From Streptomyces sp. NBC_00287 (GTDB taxonomy: Bacteria > Actinomycetota > Actinomycetes > Streptomycetales > Streptomycetaceae), in NCBI RefSeq assembly GCF_036173105.1, contig NZ_CP108053.1, positions 372,001 through 436,000 on the forward strand: 64,000 nt of DNA, read 5' to 3'. Below are positions 25,074 to 33,530 of the stretch, piece by piece. Numbering within the stretch: the first letter of the stretch is position 1; every line of letters begins with the position of its first letter. A program made the position numbers and the translations under genes. The notes under the pieces are model-generated. The model saw only the letters and a list, made by a program, of their open reading frames with translations. It searched no databases and was not told the origin of the DNA.

Positions 25074-26386
25074 GAGTTGGGCATCTGCTGCTGGGCCTTG
25101 TCGAGCTTGGCGCGCACCGATTCGGTGGTGACCGCCCGGCCGGCGGCGGCGTCGGCGAACAGCTCCTTGACGGCGGTGCCCACGAGGGTCTCGAACTGCG
25201 ACTCGTCGGGGACCTGGGGCAGCGCGGTGGCGCTGGTGGCGAGGGTGTCGCGCAGGACGGCGAGCGCCGGGGAGTTGAACGCGGGGTCGTCCTGGGCGGA
25301 CTTGACCGGCGGGATGGAGCCGTAGGCGCCGTTGAGGATCTTCTGTTCCTCGTCGCTGGTCATGAAGTTCACGAACTTCTTGGCGCCGTCGATGTTCTTG
25401 GTGTTCTTGAAGACGGCGAGGTTGATGCCCGCGACCATGGAGTTGGTGTTGGTGCCCTGGCCGGGGGTGCCGGACTGGACGGGGGCGGGGGCGACGCCCC
25501 ACTCGTCGTCCTTCATACCCTGGGACTTGAAGGTCGCGGAGGCGGTCTGCCACAGCACCATGGCCGTCTTGTCCTTGGCGAAGTCGCTCAGGGACTGGTT
25601 CTGCGCGTACTCGGCGTTCCCCGGCGCGATGATCTTGTCCTTGGCCATGAAGTCGACGTACTGCTTCACGGCGGCGACGGCGCCGTCGGAGGTGAAGTCG
25701 GCCTTGCCGTCGGGGGTGAAGAAGTCCGCGCCGTGCTGCTGACCGAGGACGAACACCTGGTGGATGATGTTGGCGAGGTTCGAACCCTCGGCGCCGAGCG
25801 CCCACTTGCCGTCCTTGGACAGCTTCTTGCCGACCTCGACCATCTCGTCCCAGGTGGCGGGCGGCTTCTCGATGCCCGCGTCGGCGAACATCTTCTTGTT
25901 GTAGTAGAGCGCGTAGGCCATGGAGTACAGCGGTACGGCCGCGGGGTCCTGGCCCTGGGCGCCGGTGGAGCCGAGCGCGGAGGTGACGAAGCGGTCCTTG
26001 CCGCCGATCGCCTCGAAGTTCTTCGCGTCCCAGGGCAGCAGGGCGCCGGTGGCCTGGAGGGAGGCGCTCCAGGTGTTGCCGATGTTCAGGACGTCGGGGC
26101 CCTGGCCCGAGGTGGTGGCGGTGAGGATCCGGTTGAGCAGGTCCGACCAGGGCACCACCTCCAGCTTCACCTTGATGCCGGTCTCCTTCTCGAACTTGTC
26201 GAGTTCGGGCTGGAGGACCTTCTTGTCCACCTCCAGGTTGGCGCCCTGGTTGGAGGCCCAGTAGGTGAGGGTCTTGGGCTGCTCGTTGGATCCTTCCGAG
26301 CCGGACGACCCCCCGCCGCAGGCAGCCGACGTGAGGACGAGCGAGAGGGTGACGGCGCCGATGGCTGCGACTCTGCGTATGCGCAT
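25070..26386 (-). CDS. Sugar ABC transporter substrate-binding lipoprotein
   Basis: A 438-residue family 1 solute-binding protein. A signal peptide ends in a lipobox with the lipidated Cys in TSAACGG. The mature protein has the usual LTYWASNQG strand, FEKETGIKVKLEVVPW, GPDVLNIGNTW and PATWDEMVEVGKKL features. It captures an oligosaccharide outside the membrane and passes it to the two permeases. ATG 26386 is chosen because the signal peptide starts there; the frame extends to 26503 without sense. It is the first gene of the operon, divergent from the ROK regulator. Confidence 0.93.
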   Translation of the reverse strand: MRIRRVAAIGAVTLSLVLTSAACGGGSSGSEGSNEQPKTLTYWASNQGANLEVDKKVLQPELDKFEKETGIKVKLEVVPWSDLLNRILTATTSGQGPDVLNIGNTWSASLQATGALLPWDAKNFEAIGGKDRFVTSALGSTGAQGQDPAAVPLYSMAYALYYNKKMFADAGIEKPPATWDEMVEVGKKLSKDGKWALGAEGSNLANIIHQVFVLGQQHGADFFTPDGKADFTSDGAVAAVKQYVDFMAKDKIIAPGNAEYAQNQSLSDFAKDKTAMVLWQTASATFKSQGMKDDEWGVAPAPVQSGTPGQGTNTNSMVAGINLAVFKNTKNIDGAKKFVNFMTSDEEQKILNGAYGSIPPVKSAQDDPAFNSPALAVLRDTLATSATALPQVPDESQFETLVGTAVKELFADAAAGRAVTTESVRAKLDKAQQQMPNS

Positions 26387-26571
26387 GACTTCAGTAGGCC
26401 TTCCGAGAAGGAGCGACTGTCGCCTGCGGAGGATCCGGAGCAGCGCCCCGTGTGCGGACCCGCACCCCCCACGGCTTAATTTAGGACGTGAGTTAAGCGT
26501 CAAGCTAAGATCGCGTCAAGAGCCCCGGCGCAGGTGGATTGCGGCGAGGACGTCGAGACGAGGGAGCGGGA
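26387..26571. promoter_or_regulatory. Divergent control region (ABC operon / ROK regulator)
   Basis: An A/T-rich island at 26475-26510 holds an inverted pair CTTAA (26475-26479) and TTAAG (26493-26497), with CTAAG further on. It is the only such island in the region and is the best candidate for the ROK operator. Exact promoters were not resolved. Confidence 0.45.
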
Positions 26572-27873
26572 GTGACAGTGCGCAGCGGTCGTACGGTGCG
26601 TGACCTGCGGCGGGAGAATCGTACGGCCGTGCTGCAACGGCTGTACTTCGACGGACCGCTGAGCCGGTTCGCGCTCGGGCCCACCACCGGACTGAGCTCC
26701 GGCTCGGTGAGCAACGTGGTCTCCGAACTGATGGCCGAGGGCCTGGTCGAGGAGGCCGGCAGCGTCGACTCCGTCGGCGGCCGTCCGCGCACCCTGTTGC
26801 GGGTCAGCCCGCAGAGCGGCCACATGATCGGCATCGACGTGGGCGAGACCCGGGTCCGCATCGAGCTGTTCGACCTCGCACTGACCGAACTGGCCCGCGT
26901 CGAGAGGCCCCTGGCGACCGCGGGACGCCGCATCGACCGCTACGACGTCGACGTCGTCGTCCGTCATCTGCGCGAGGGCATCGCCGAGGTGCTGGAGCAG
27001 ACCGGGACGACGGTCGAGCGGCTGCTGGGCGTCGGGATCGGCGTGCCCGGCATCGTCGCGCGTACCCCGCAGGACGGGGCCATCGTGCACGGCCAGACGA
27101 TCGGCTGGGACGCGGTCCCGCTGGAGCGGTATCTGCGGGAGTCGGAGCTGCTGCCCGAGACGGTGCCGTACTACGTCGACAACGGCGCCAAGACGCTCGG
27201 GCAGGCGGAGATGTGGTTCGGTGCCGGGCGCGGCGCGCAGAGCGCGGCGGTGGTGCTGTTCGGCTCGGGTGTCGGTGCCTGTGTCGTCTCCGGTGACATG
27301 GGTCCGGGCCGGGCCGTGGAGTGGGGGCATCTGACCGTACGGGTCCGGGGGCGGCGCTGCCGCTGCGGCGCCCAGGGCTGCCTGGAGGCGTACGCCGGGG
27401 CCGAGGCGCTGCTGGAGCGCTGGGCGGAGGCGGGCGGCCGGCCGCCGGCCGGGGTGGACGAGGAGACCGCGCTGACCGCCATGCTCGCGGCCGCCTATCC
27501 GGCGGAGGGCCCCGCCGACGAAACCGCCCTGACCGTCCTGGAGGAGACGGCCGAGTATCTGGGCGCGGGCTTCTCCGACCTGATCAACCTCTTCCAGCCG
27601 GAGCGCATCCTGGTCGGCGGCTGGGCAGGGCTCCAACTGGGGCGCCGTTTCCTGGATTCCGTACGGGCCCACGCCACCGCCTACTCCCTGCGGTACCCCG
27701 CCTCGCACGTCCGCATCGACCTCGGCACCCTCGGCCCGGACGCGGTCACGGTCGGCGCGGCGATCCTGCCGCTCGCCGACTTCTTCGCCCGAGGCGGGCG
27801 GCCACTGGAGTCCGAGCCGAAGGAGCCGAACCCGGCCTGGCAGACCAATCTCCAGGACCGCGCGGCGCAGTAA
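26572..27873 (+). CDS. ROK-family transcriptional repressor
   Basis: A 433-residue protein. An N-terminal winged helix (about 8-70; GPLSRFALGPTTGLSSGSVSN, ELMAEGLVEEAG) is followed by a ROK sugar-kinase-like domain. The latter has IGIDVGETRVRIEL, GVGIGVPGIV, FGSGVGACVV and the zinc site CRCGAQGCLE. It probably represses the divergent uptake operon until the sugar binds. GTG 26572 is supported by AGGGAG at 26561-26566; GTG 26578 is possible. Sugar importers with GH1 enzymes in Streptomyces are more often under LacI-type control, so the ROK partner is worth noting. Confidence 0.92.
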   Translation: MTVRSGRTVRDLRRENRTAVLQRLYFDGPLSRFALGPTTGLSSGSVSNVVSELMAEGLVEEAGSVDSVGGRPRTLLRVSPQSGHMIGIDVGETRVRIELFDLALTELARVERPLATAGRRIDRYDVDVVVRHLREGIAEVLEQTGTTVERLLGVGIGVPGIVARTPQDGAIVHGQTIGWDAVPLERYLRESELLPETVPYYVDNGAKTLGQAEMWFGAGRGAQSAAVVLFGSGVGACVVSGDMGPGRAVEWGHLTVRVRGRRCRCGAQGCLEAYAGAEALLERWAEAGGRPPAGVDEETALTAMLAAAYPAEGPADETALTVLEETAEYLGAGFSDLINLFQPERILVGGWAGLQLGRRFLDSVRAHATAYSLRYPASHVRIDLGTLGPDAVTVGAAILPLADFFARGGRPLESEPKEPNPAWQTNLQDRAAQ

Positions 27874-27878
27874 TGAGC

Positions 27879-27915
27879 CCTCCGGGCCGGGAGCGGGGAG
27901 CTCCCGGCCCGGAGG
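27879..27915. terminator. Strong bidirectional terminator
   Basis: A perfect 15-bp stem, 27879-27893 with 27901-27915 (arms beginning CCTCCGGG and ending CCCGGAGG), and a 7-base loop. It lies between the convergent ROK and beta-helix genes. Confidence 0.85.
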
Positions 27916-27921
27916 AACCGG

Positions 27922-30111
27922 TCACGGGAAGGACGTGACGGTGGACGGCACGGTCGATGTGCCCGCGGGGACGGTCGAGGGCCCCGTGTCGTTGATGACG
28001 TGCTCGTAGTGCCCGTTGCCGCCGAGCGAGACCACCAGGAGGCTGTGGAACTTCACCCCCGGCTTCACCGGCGCCTTGAAGCCGTGATCCTGACGGATGC
28101 TCGGATCGACGTTGTAGTAGCAGTAACTGCCCAGGCCCCACCCCTCGTGCGTGGTCACCGAGTCGTCGACGCGATAGGCGGCGTAGCCCTTGGTGGAGCC
28201 GTTCTGGATGGCGGTCTGGTTCGGCGCGTCGTAGGCCTTCTCGTTCTGGAAAAAAATCGTCCGGCCGCGCTCGCCGTACCACTCGACGTCGTACTTGTTG
28301 AAGTGCTCGACGAACAGTCCGGTCGCGAGCACGTCGTCGCCGTTGACGCGGACGCCGTAGTCGGCGCGGTTGGTCTCCCAGCCGACGCCGTCGCCGTGGT
28401 CGGCGCGCCATACCCAGGTGTGGTCGATGATCGTGTCGTCGCTGTTGACGACCATGCTGGTGGTGGCCTTGCCGGGGCCCGCGCCGCCGATGCGGATGTA
28501 TACGTCCTGGACGGTGGTCGGGTTGGTGGCGTGGTCGGCGCTCGCGTTTTGCGGGCCGATCTCCAGCAGGGTGGTGGAGTTGACCGTGCCGGCGTCGATC
28601 AGGAAGCCGGCCAGCCGGACGCCATCGACGTCACCGACGCGCATCGCCGTGACGCCGTTGTCCGGGATGATCGTGGCCAGGCCCAGGCCGAGCACGATGG
28701 TGTTGGCCCGGTTGATCTGGATCGTCTGGTCGACGTGGTAAACGCCCGGCGTGAACAGCAGGTGCAGGCCCTGGCTCACGGCCTGGTTGATGGTCGCCGC
28801 GCTGGCGCCGGGCTTGACCACGTAGAAGTCACTGAGCGGGATGGACTGGCCCTGCGGGGTGCCGCTCTCCCACGTCGTGCCGCGCGCGTTGGTGCGCAGC
28901 GCGGGCGCGAACACCTTGTAGTCGTTGCCGTCCAGGTAGAGGAACGGCTTCTCGCGCGAGAGGGGCGTGTTCTCCAGCGTGGTGTACTTCGGCTCGGGGA
29001 AGCCGGTCGCCGGGGCGCCGACGGTGCCGGAGAAGACCTGGTTCCACACCGAGTTGGACCAGCCGCCGATGGAGCTGTCCCGGGTGTACCACTGCTGCTG
29101 CGAGTAGTTGCCGACCTGACCGTCGACCTTGGAGTCGGCGATATAGCCGCCACTGGCCCAGCCGTAGCCGTCGGGGGCGAGGTTGAGTCCGCCCTTGACG
29201 TGCATCCGGCGGAACGAGGACGCCTGGGAAACGGCCCAACGGTTCGTGCCGTTCACCGGGTTGACCGCGAGGTTCTCCGCCGAACGCCAGAAGTTCTGCG
29301 TGGCGTTGCCGTTGAACCAGCCCGCGTCGACGGTGATGTCGCCGTTGATCAGGGTGTCGTCGGGCTTGAGGCCGAGGCCGGCGATCTGGGTGTAGAAGCC
29401 GATCTGGGCGTTGAGGCCGCTGTAAGTGCCCGGCTTGAAGAGGAACGCGTGCCGGCCGCTGCCGAACTGGGCCGACTCCTGCTGCTGGAACACCTCGTCC
29501 AGCTTGGCCTGGATGCCGGGCGTGGAGGGGTCGAAGACATGGACGTTCGGGCCGAGGTCACCGCCCCCGGGGATGGTGGGGTCGCCGTCGGGGGTGCCGT
29601 AGACCTTGAACTCCCAGAGTGAGTAGCCCCATCCGGTGGCGCGGGCGGTGCCGAGGACTCGGACGTAGCGGGCCGTGCCGGAGACGTTCAGGGTCTCGGT
29701 GCCGCCCGTGGCGGTGGTGGTGGAGTAGGCGGTCGACCAGTCGGTGCCGTTCTGCGAGGTCTCGATGCGGTAGGCGGTCGCGTAGGCGGTCTCCCAGCGC
29801 AGTTCGACCTGGCTGAGTGCGGCGGGGGCGCCGAGGTCGACGCGGATCCACTGCGGGTCGGCGAAGGCGCTGGACCAGCGGGTGCCGTTGTCGCCGTCGA
29901 CTGCGGCGGTGGCGGGGGTGCCGGCGCTCTCCTGGCTGGAGGCGGTGACCGGCTTACCCTGGGACAGCAGGGTGGGGGCGGCTGCGGCCTGGGTCGCGGG
30001 GACGACGGCGAGCAGGGCCGCGGCAAGGGCGAGGACGAGGGTGGCGACGAGGCCGCGGCGCGGGGCTCTGTGGGGTGAGGCGGTCGCTGGTGGTGGACCG
30101 GCTGCGGGCAT
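27922..30111 (-). CDS. Secreted right-handed beta-helix protein with F5/8 type C domain
   Basis: A 729-residue protein. A signal peptide with cleavage after about residue 45 (TQAAAAP) leads to a discoidin/F5/8 type C (CBM32-like) domain at about 50-172 (GTRWSSAFADPQWIRVDLG, YVRVLGTARATGWGYSLWEFKVYG). The remaining 540 residues repeat short beta-strands with Asn/Asp/Gly turns, like pectate-lyase-superfamily or GH55-like beta-helices. I cannot name catalytic residues. It probably binds and perhaps cleaves an extracellular polysaccharide. ATG 30111 has GAGGAG upstream. The adjacent importer may take up its products, which is inference. Confidence 0.75.
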   Translation of the reverse strand: MPAAGPPPATASPHRAPRRGLVATLVLALAAALLAVVPATQAAAAPTLLSQGKPVTASSQESAGTPATAAVDGDNGTRWSSAFADPQWIRVDLGAPAALSQVELRWETAYATAYRIETSQNGTDWSTAYSTTTATGGTETLNVSGTARYVRVLGTARATGWGYSLWEFKVYGTPDGDPTIPGGGDLGPNVHVFDPSTPGIQAKLDEVFQQQESAQFGSGRHAFLFKPGTYSGLNAQIGFYTQIAGLGLKPDDTLINGDITVDAGWFNGNATQNFWRSAENLAVNPVNGTNRWAVSQASSFRRMHVKGGLNLAPDGYGWASGGYIADSKVDGQVGNYSQQQWYTRDSSIGGWSNSVWNQVFSGTVGAPATGFPEPKYTTLENTPLSREKPFLYLDGNDYKVFAPALRTNARGTTWESGTPQGQSIPLSDFYVVKPGASAATINQAVSQGLHLLFTPGVYHVDQTIQINRANTIVLGLGLATIIPDNGVTAMRVGDVDGVRLAGFLIDAGTVNSTTLLEIGPQNASADHATNPTTVQDVYIRIGGAGPGKATTSMVVNSDDTIIDHTWVWRADHGDGVGWETNRADYGVRVNGDDVLATGLFVEHFNKYDVEWYGERGRTIFFQNEKAYDAPNQTAIQNGSTKGYAAYRVDDSVTTHEGWGLGSYCYYNVDPSIRQDHGFKAPVKPGVKFHSLLVVSLGGNGHYEHVINDTGPSTVPAGTSTVPSTVTSFP

Positions 30112-30141
30112 GGCAGGGCTCCTCGAAACGTGACGGAAACG

Positions 30142-30155
30142 GGCGAGCGCTCTCG
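30142..30155. promoter_or_regulatory. Possible LacI-type operator
   Basis: GGCGAGCGCTCTCG holds a perfect 8-bp core GAGCGCTC and matches 10 of 14 positions of the CebR-type box TGGGAGCGCTCCCA. It lies 31 bases before the start codon of the beta-helix gene, where a repressor could act. Confidence 0.4.
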
Positions 30156-30429
30156 GGAACCCTGCCGGTGGTTCTCCGGTCGGGTCAATAACTCCGTCAC
30201 GACTTTTCTTTCACCTTTCATTAAGTAGGGAGTGGGGTGATGTACGGCCTGAGTGGCATCCCATACGCGCCAATGGCGAGCGGAGCGACTGAGTCCGCGT
30301 GACGCGTGTATGCACCCTTCAACCTGCTTCACACCGCCACCACAGATCCTTCACTTCACGATCGCTTCCGGTCGATCCGCCTCCGGTGGTGCAGACGCGG
30401 TGAGCGAGGCGCGCCTAGCCTCCCCGGCC

Positions 30430-30957
30430 ATGCGATCACCACTGATGAGACACCTCGGCCTCACCACCGCTCTCGGCCTTCTCCTCGCCGTGTTCGGCCT
30501 GGCCCCCAGCGCGGGCGCCGCCGAACCCGCCCCCGCCACCCTCACGTTCAGCTCCGACAGCGCGACCACCACGCCCGGCGGCACGGTGAACCTGTCGATG
30601 ACGCTCACCAACAACGCCGGCTACGACATCTGGTTCGTCCACCAGACGATCGACCCGACCTGGCTGACCACCCAGCGCCCCGACCTGAAGTACAGCTTCA
30701 CGTCGTGCGCCCTGACCACGGCCACGGGAGCGACCCCCTGCTCCGGCACCGGCCCCGCCGACCTCGGCGCGAACTACGGCACCACCGTCCCGCCCGGCCA
30801 GAGCCGCACCGTCACCCTCACCCTCGAGGTCGCCGCCGACTCCGGCTGCAATGGCAACATCGGCTTCTACTCCTACTTCTACGCCGAGTTCAGCGACCTT
30901 ACGAGCATCAGTGGCGGCCCGGCCTACACACCCGAGACGCGCGTCCTGTGCGCCTGA
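30430..30957 (+). CDS. Small secreted protein
   Basis: About 175 residues. A signal peptide ends near SAGAAEP, followed by a single beta-sandwich-like domain (ATLTFSSDSATTTPGGTVNLS, GQSRTVTLTLEVAADSGC) resembling bacterial Ig-like/DUF11 folds, with four Cys in the second half. The start may be ATG 30430 or ATG 30445; neither has a clear Shine-Dalgarno. Function unknown. It is divergent from the beta-helix gene and shares its promoter region. Confidence 0.65.
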   Translation: MRSPLMRHLGLTTALGLLLAVFGLAPSAGAAEPAPATLTFSSDSATTTPGGTVNLSMTLTNNAGYDIWFVHQTIDPTWLTTQRPDLKYSFTSCALTTATGATPCSGTGPADLGANYGTTVPPGQSRTVTLTLEVAADSGCNGNIGFYSYFYAEFSDLTSISGGPAYTPETRVLCA

Positions 30958-31025
30958 CAATCCACGAGTGACCTGAAACCGGTCTGCGATCAGCGTCCCC
31001 GCGTGGTCCAGACCTCCGGAAGAAG

Positions 31026-31054
31026 CACCGGCGGGCTCGGGTGGCCCGCCGGTG
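31026..31054 (+). terminator. Terminator hairpin
   Basis: A perfect 11-bp stem, CACCGGCGGGC (31026-31036) with GCCCGCCGGTG (31044-31054), and a 7-base loop. It follows the small secreted protein gene and insulates the polysaccharide operon downstream. Confidence 0.8.
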
Positions 31055-31342
31055 TGCCGTACAGGCCCCCGGCCAGCACTCCAGGCACTTCGCGCCCCGG
31101 CCGTACCGCCCCCTCGGCCCGGCCCCGGCGCGTCATGTCCCGCTCGGTCATGACCAGTTGGACACCTGCACTTTTCCGTCATGTTTCGCAAGATGACCAC
31201 GAAAGCTACACACAGACACCACCATGTGACGCGACGGATGCGTCGACGACCGGCTACTGAGGGGGGCACGGCGTCACGCAAGGGGGTGTGTCCGCTCTGC
31301 GCGAGCAGGTGCTCACCCCTGCCCGGGAGGGGACAAACCCGC
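31055..31342 (+). promoter_or_regulatory. Upstream region of the polysaccharide operon
   Basis: These 288 bases lack a convincing gene. The part at 31155-31230 is relatively A/T-rich and likely contains the promoter. A possible leader stem pairs AGGGGGTG (about 31279) with CACCCCT (about 31314), just before the Shine-Dalgarno GGGAGGGGA. No known riboswitch fold was recognised. Confidence 0.35.
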
Positions 31343-33445
31343 ATGAAGCGGATTTTATGCACCACCGCGCTGACGGTGGGCGCGCTCATCGCCGCGATCG
31401 GCCTGCCGGCCGGAGCGGCCCACGCCGACACCGCGCCCCGTATCGATCTGCGGGTGCTGGTCGTCAGCGACGGCGGACCGTCGACGGACGCGATCGCCGC
31501 CGAACTCGACGTGGCGGGAACGCCGTACACCGAGATCGACCTGACCGAGGCGGACCGCCCGGTCATCGACGCGGAGCTGCTCGCGGACACCGTCGACGGG
31601 CGGCCGCGGGCCAAGTACCAGGCGGTCGTGCTGCCCAGCGACAACCCGTTCGCGGCGGGCTCCGCCGAGATGGCGGCCCTGGTGGCCTATGAGCAGACGT
31701 ACGGCATTCCGCAGGTCGACGCCTACACCTACGCGCGTCCGGAGGCCGGGCTGAACTACCCGGTCGAGGGCGGCTACGCCGGAAGCCTCGACGGGGTGCG
31801 GGCCGAGGTCACCGACGCCGGGCTCGCGGGACCCTTCGGCTACCTCGACGGCGCGGTGCCCTTCGAGGACAACTCCCCCACGGTCGGCGAGAGTTACGCC
31901 TATCTCTCCACGCCCGTCGCGGGCGCCGACTTCACTCCGTACGTCGATGCCGCGATCCCGGGGACCTCTCAACGCGGCTCCCTGGTGGGCGAGTACCGGC
32001 ACGACGGGCGGCGCGAGCTCGTCGTCACCTTCGTCTACAACCAGTACCAGCAGCAGTTCCGGCTGCTGGCCCGCGGGATCGTGGAGTGGATGACGGGCGG
32101 GGTGCACCTGGGGGCGTCCCGGAACTACTTCGCCGTCCATGTGGACGACGTGTTCGCGGCCGACGACCGCTGGAACACCGAGCTCAACTGCACGCCCGGA
32201 GACGTCGACTGTCCCGACGGGGCGGGCACTCCCGACCCGATCCGGATGACCCCCGGGGATGTCACCTACGCCACCGACTGGCAGGACAGCCGCGGCTTCA
32301 CCCTGGACCTGGCCTACAACGGCGCCGGGAGCGTCGAGCACCGCGCGGACAACGGCGGCGCCGATCCGCTCGCCGACCGGTTCGTCGACGAGCGTGCCGA
32401 GTTCCGCTGGATCAACCACACCTACACGCACGCCTTCCTCGGCTGTGAGCAGGACACCACGGTCGTGCCGTGGCGCTGCGCCACCGAGGCCGACGGCAGC
32501 ACCCGGTGGGTCTCCCGGACGACGATCGGCGACGAGATCGCCATCAACCGGGCCTGGGGCGAGAGCGCCGGACTGCCGCTGGAGAACGACGAGTTGGTCA
32601 CCGGCGAACACTCGGGCATGAAGGTGCTGCCGCAGCAGACCGACGACAACCCGAACCTGGCGCTCGCCCTCGAGGACACCGACATCGCCTGGCTCGGCTC
32701 GGACAACTCCCGCGAGCCGCAGCAGCGGCAGGTCGGCCCGTCGACCACCGTGCCCCGCTACCCGATGAACGTCTTCTACAACGCGGGCCGGGCGGCCGAG
32801 CAGGTCGACGAGTACAACTGGATCTACACCGGCCGCGCCCAGGGCGGCAGCGGCATCTGCGAGGACAACCCGGCGACCTCCACCTGCCTCACCGAGCCGC
32901 TGGACACCGCCACCGGATACGCGGACTACATCGTGCCGCTGGAGACCAACACCGCCCTTGGCCATGTGCTGGCCAACGACCCCAAGCCGCACTTCATCCA
33001 CCAGTCGAACCTCGCCGAGGACCGCATCGCCTACCCGGTGCTGAACGGCGTACTCGACGGCTACGACGCGCTGTACGCCGATGACACTCCCGTGGTGAAC
33101 CTGCGGATGAAGGACATCGGCACCGAGCTCCAGCGGCGCGCCTCCTGGCAGGCCGCGCTGGACGGGGTGACCGCCTACCGCATCGGCGACGCGGTGACCG
33201 TCGAGGCCCCGGACGGAGTCGCGGTCACCGCGACCATGCCGACCGGGACCACGCTGGCCGGCGCCGCCTTCGGCGAGGCCTATGCGGGAGAGCGGTCCGG
33301 CTGGACTCCCTCCGCCGGAATCCCGCTCACTCTTGACCTGCCGTCGTCGGCGCCCCCGTCGACGGCCGCGGGCGCGGCGGCGGTGACGGATCCGGCGCCC
33401 GACACCTATGTCCCGCAGGGGACGAGAGAGCCCGCGGCGGACTGA
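31343..33445 (+). CDS. Secreted Agd3-like (CE18) polysaccharide deacetylase
   Basis: A 700-residue protein. A signal peptide (about 1-28, ending AHA) is followed by a long N-terminal region and a metal-dependent deacetylase domain. HVDD at 266-269 and NHTYTH (His359, His363) supply the Asp-His-His zinc site. The architecture matches Agd3, the fungal galactosaminogalactan deacetylase that founded family CE18. It would remove N-acetyl groups from an amino-sugar polymer outside the cell, making it cationic and adhesive. ATG 31343 has GGGAGGGGA upstream. It is first in an eight-gene polysaccharide operon. The specific sugar is not known. Confidence 0.85.
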   Translation: MKRILCTTALTVGALIAAIGLPAGAAHADTAPRIDLRVLVVSDGGPSTDAIAAELDVAGTPYTEIDLTEADRPVIDAELLADTVDGRPRAKYQAVVLPSDNPFAAGSAEMAALVAYEQTYGIPQVDAYTYARPEAGLNYPVEGGYAGSLDGVRAEVTDAGLAGPFGYLDGAVPFEDNSPTVGESYAYLSTPVAGADFTPYVDAAIPGTSQRGSLVGEYRHDGRRELVVTFVYNQYQQQFRLLARGIVEWMTGGVHLGASRNYFAVHVDDVFAADDRWNTELNCTPGDVDCPDGAGTPDPIRMTPGDVTYATDWQDSRGFTLDLAYNGAGSVEHRADNGGADPLADRFVDERAEFRWINHTYTHAFLGCEQDTTVVPWRCATEADGSTRWVSRTTIGDEIAINRAWGESAGLPLENDELVTGEHSGMKVLPQQTDDNPNLALALEDTDIAWLGSDNSREPQQRQVGPSTTVPRYPMNVFYNAGRAAEQVDEYNWIYTGRAQGGSGICEDNPATSTCLTEPLDTATGYADYIVPLETNTALGHVLANDPKPHFIHQSNLAEDRIAYPVLNGVLDGYDALYADDTPVVNLRMKDIGTELQRRASWQAALDGVTAYRIGDAVTVEAPDGVAVTATMPTGTTLAGAAFGEAYAGERSGWTPSAGIPLTLDLPSSAPPSTAAGAAAVTDPAPDTYVPQGTREPAAD

Positions 33446-33530
33446 GCGGCGCACCGACCGCCGGTCCCGGCCGCCCACGCGCGGCCGGGACCGGCGCGAC
33501 CACCTCACACCTCGGCCGTGGAGCACATCG

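Noticed and set aside
25775..25795. GTTCGAACCC resembling a tRNA T-arm
   Set aside because: It lies inside the binding-protein coding sequence, with no cloverleaf around it.
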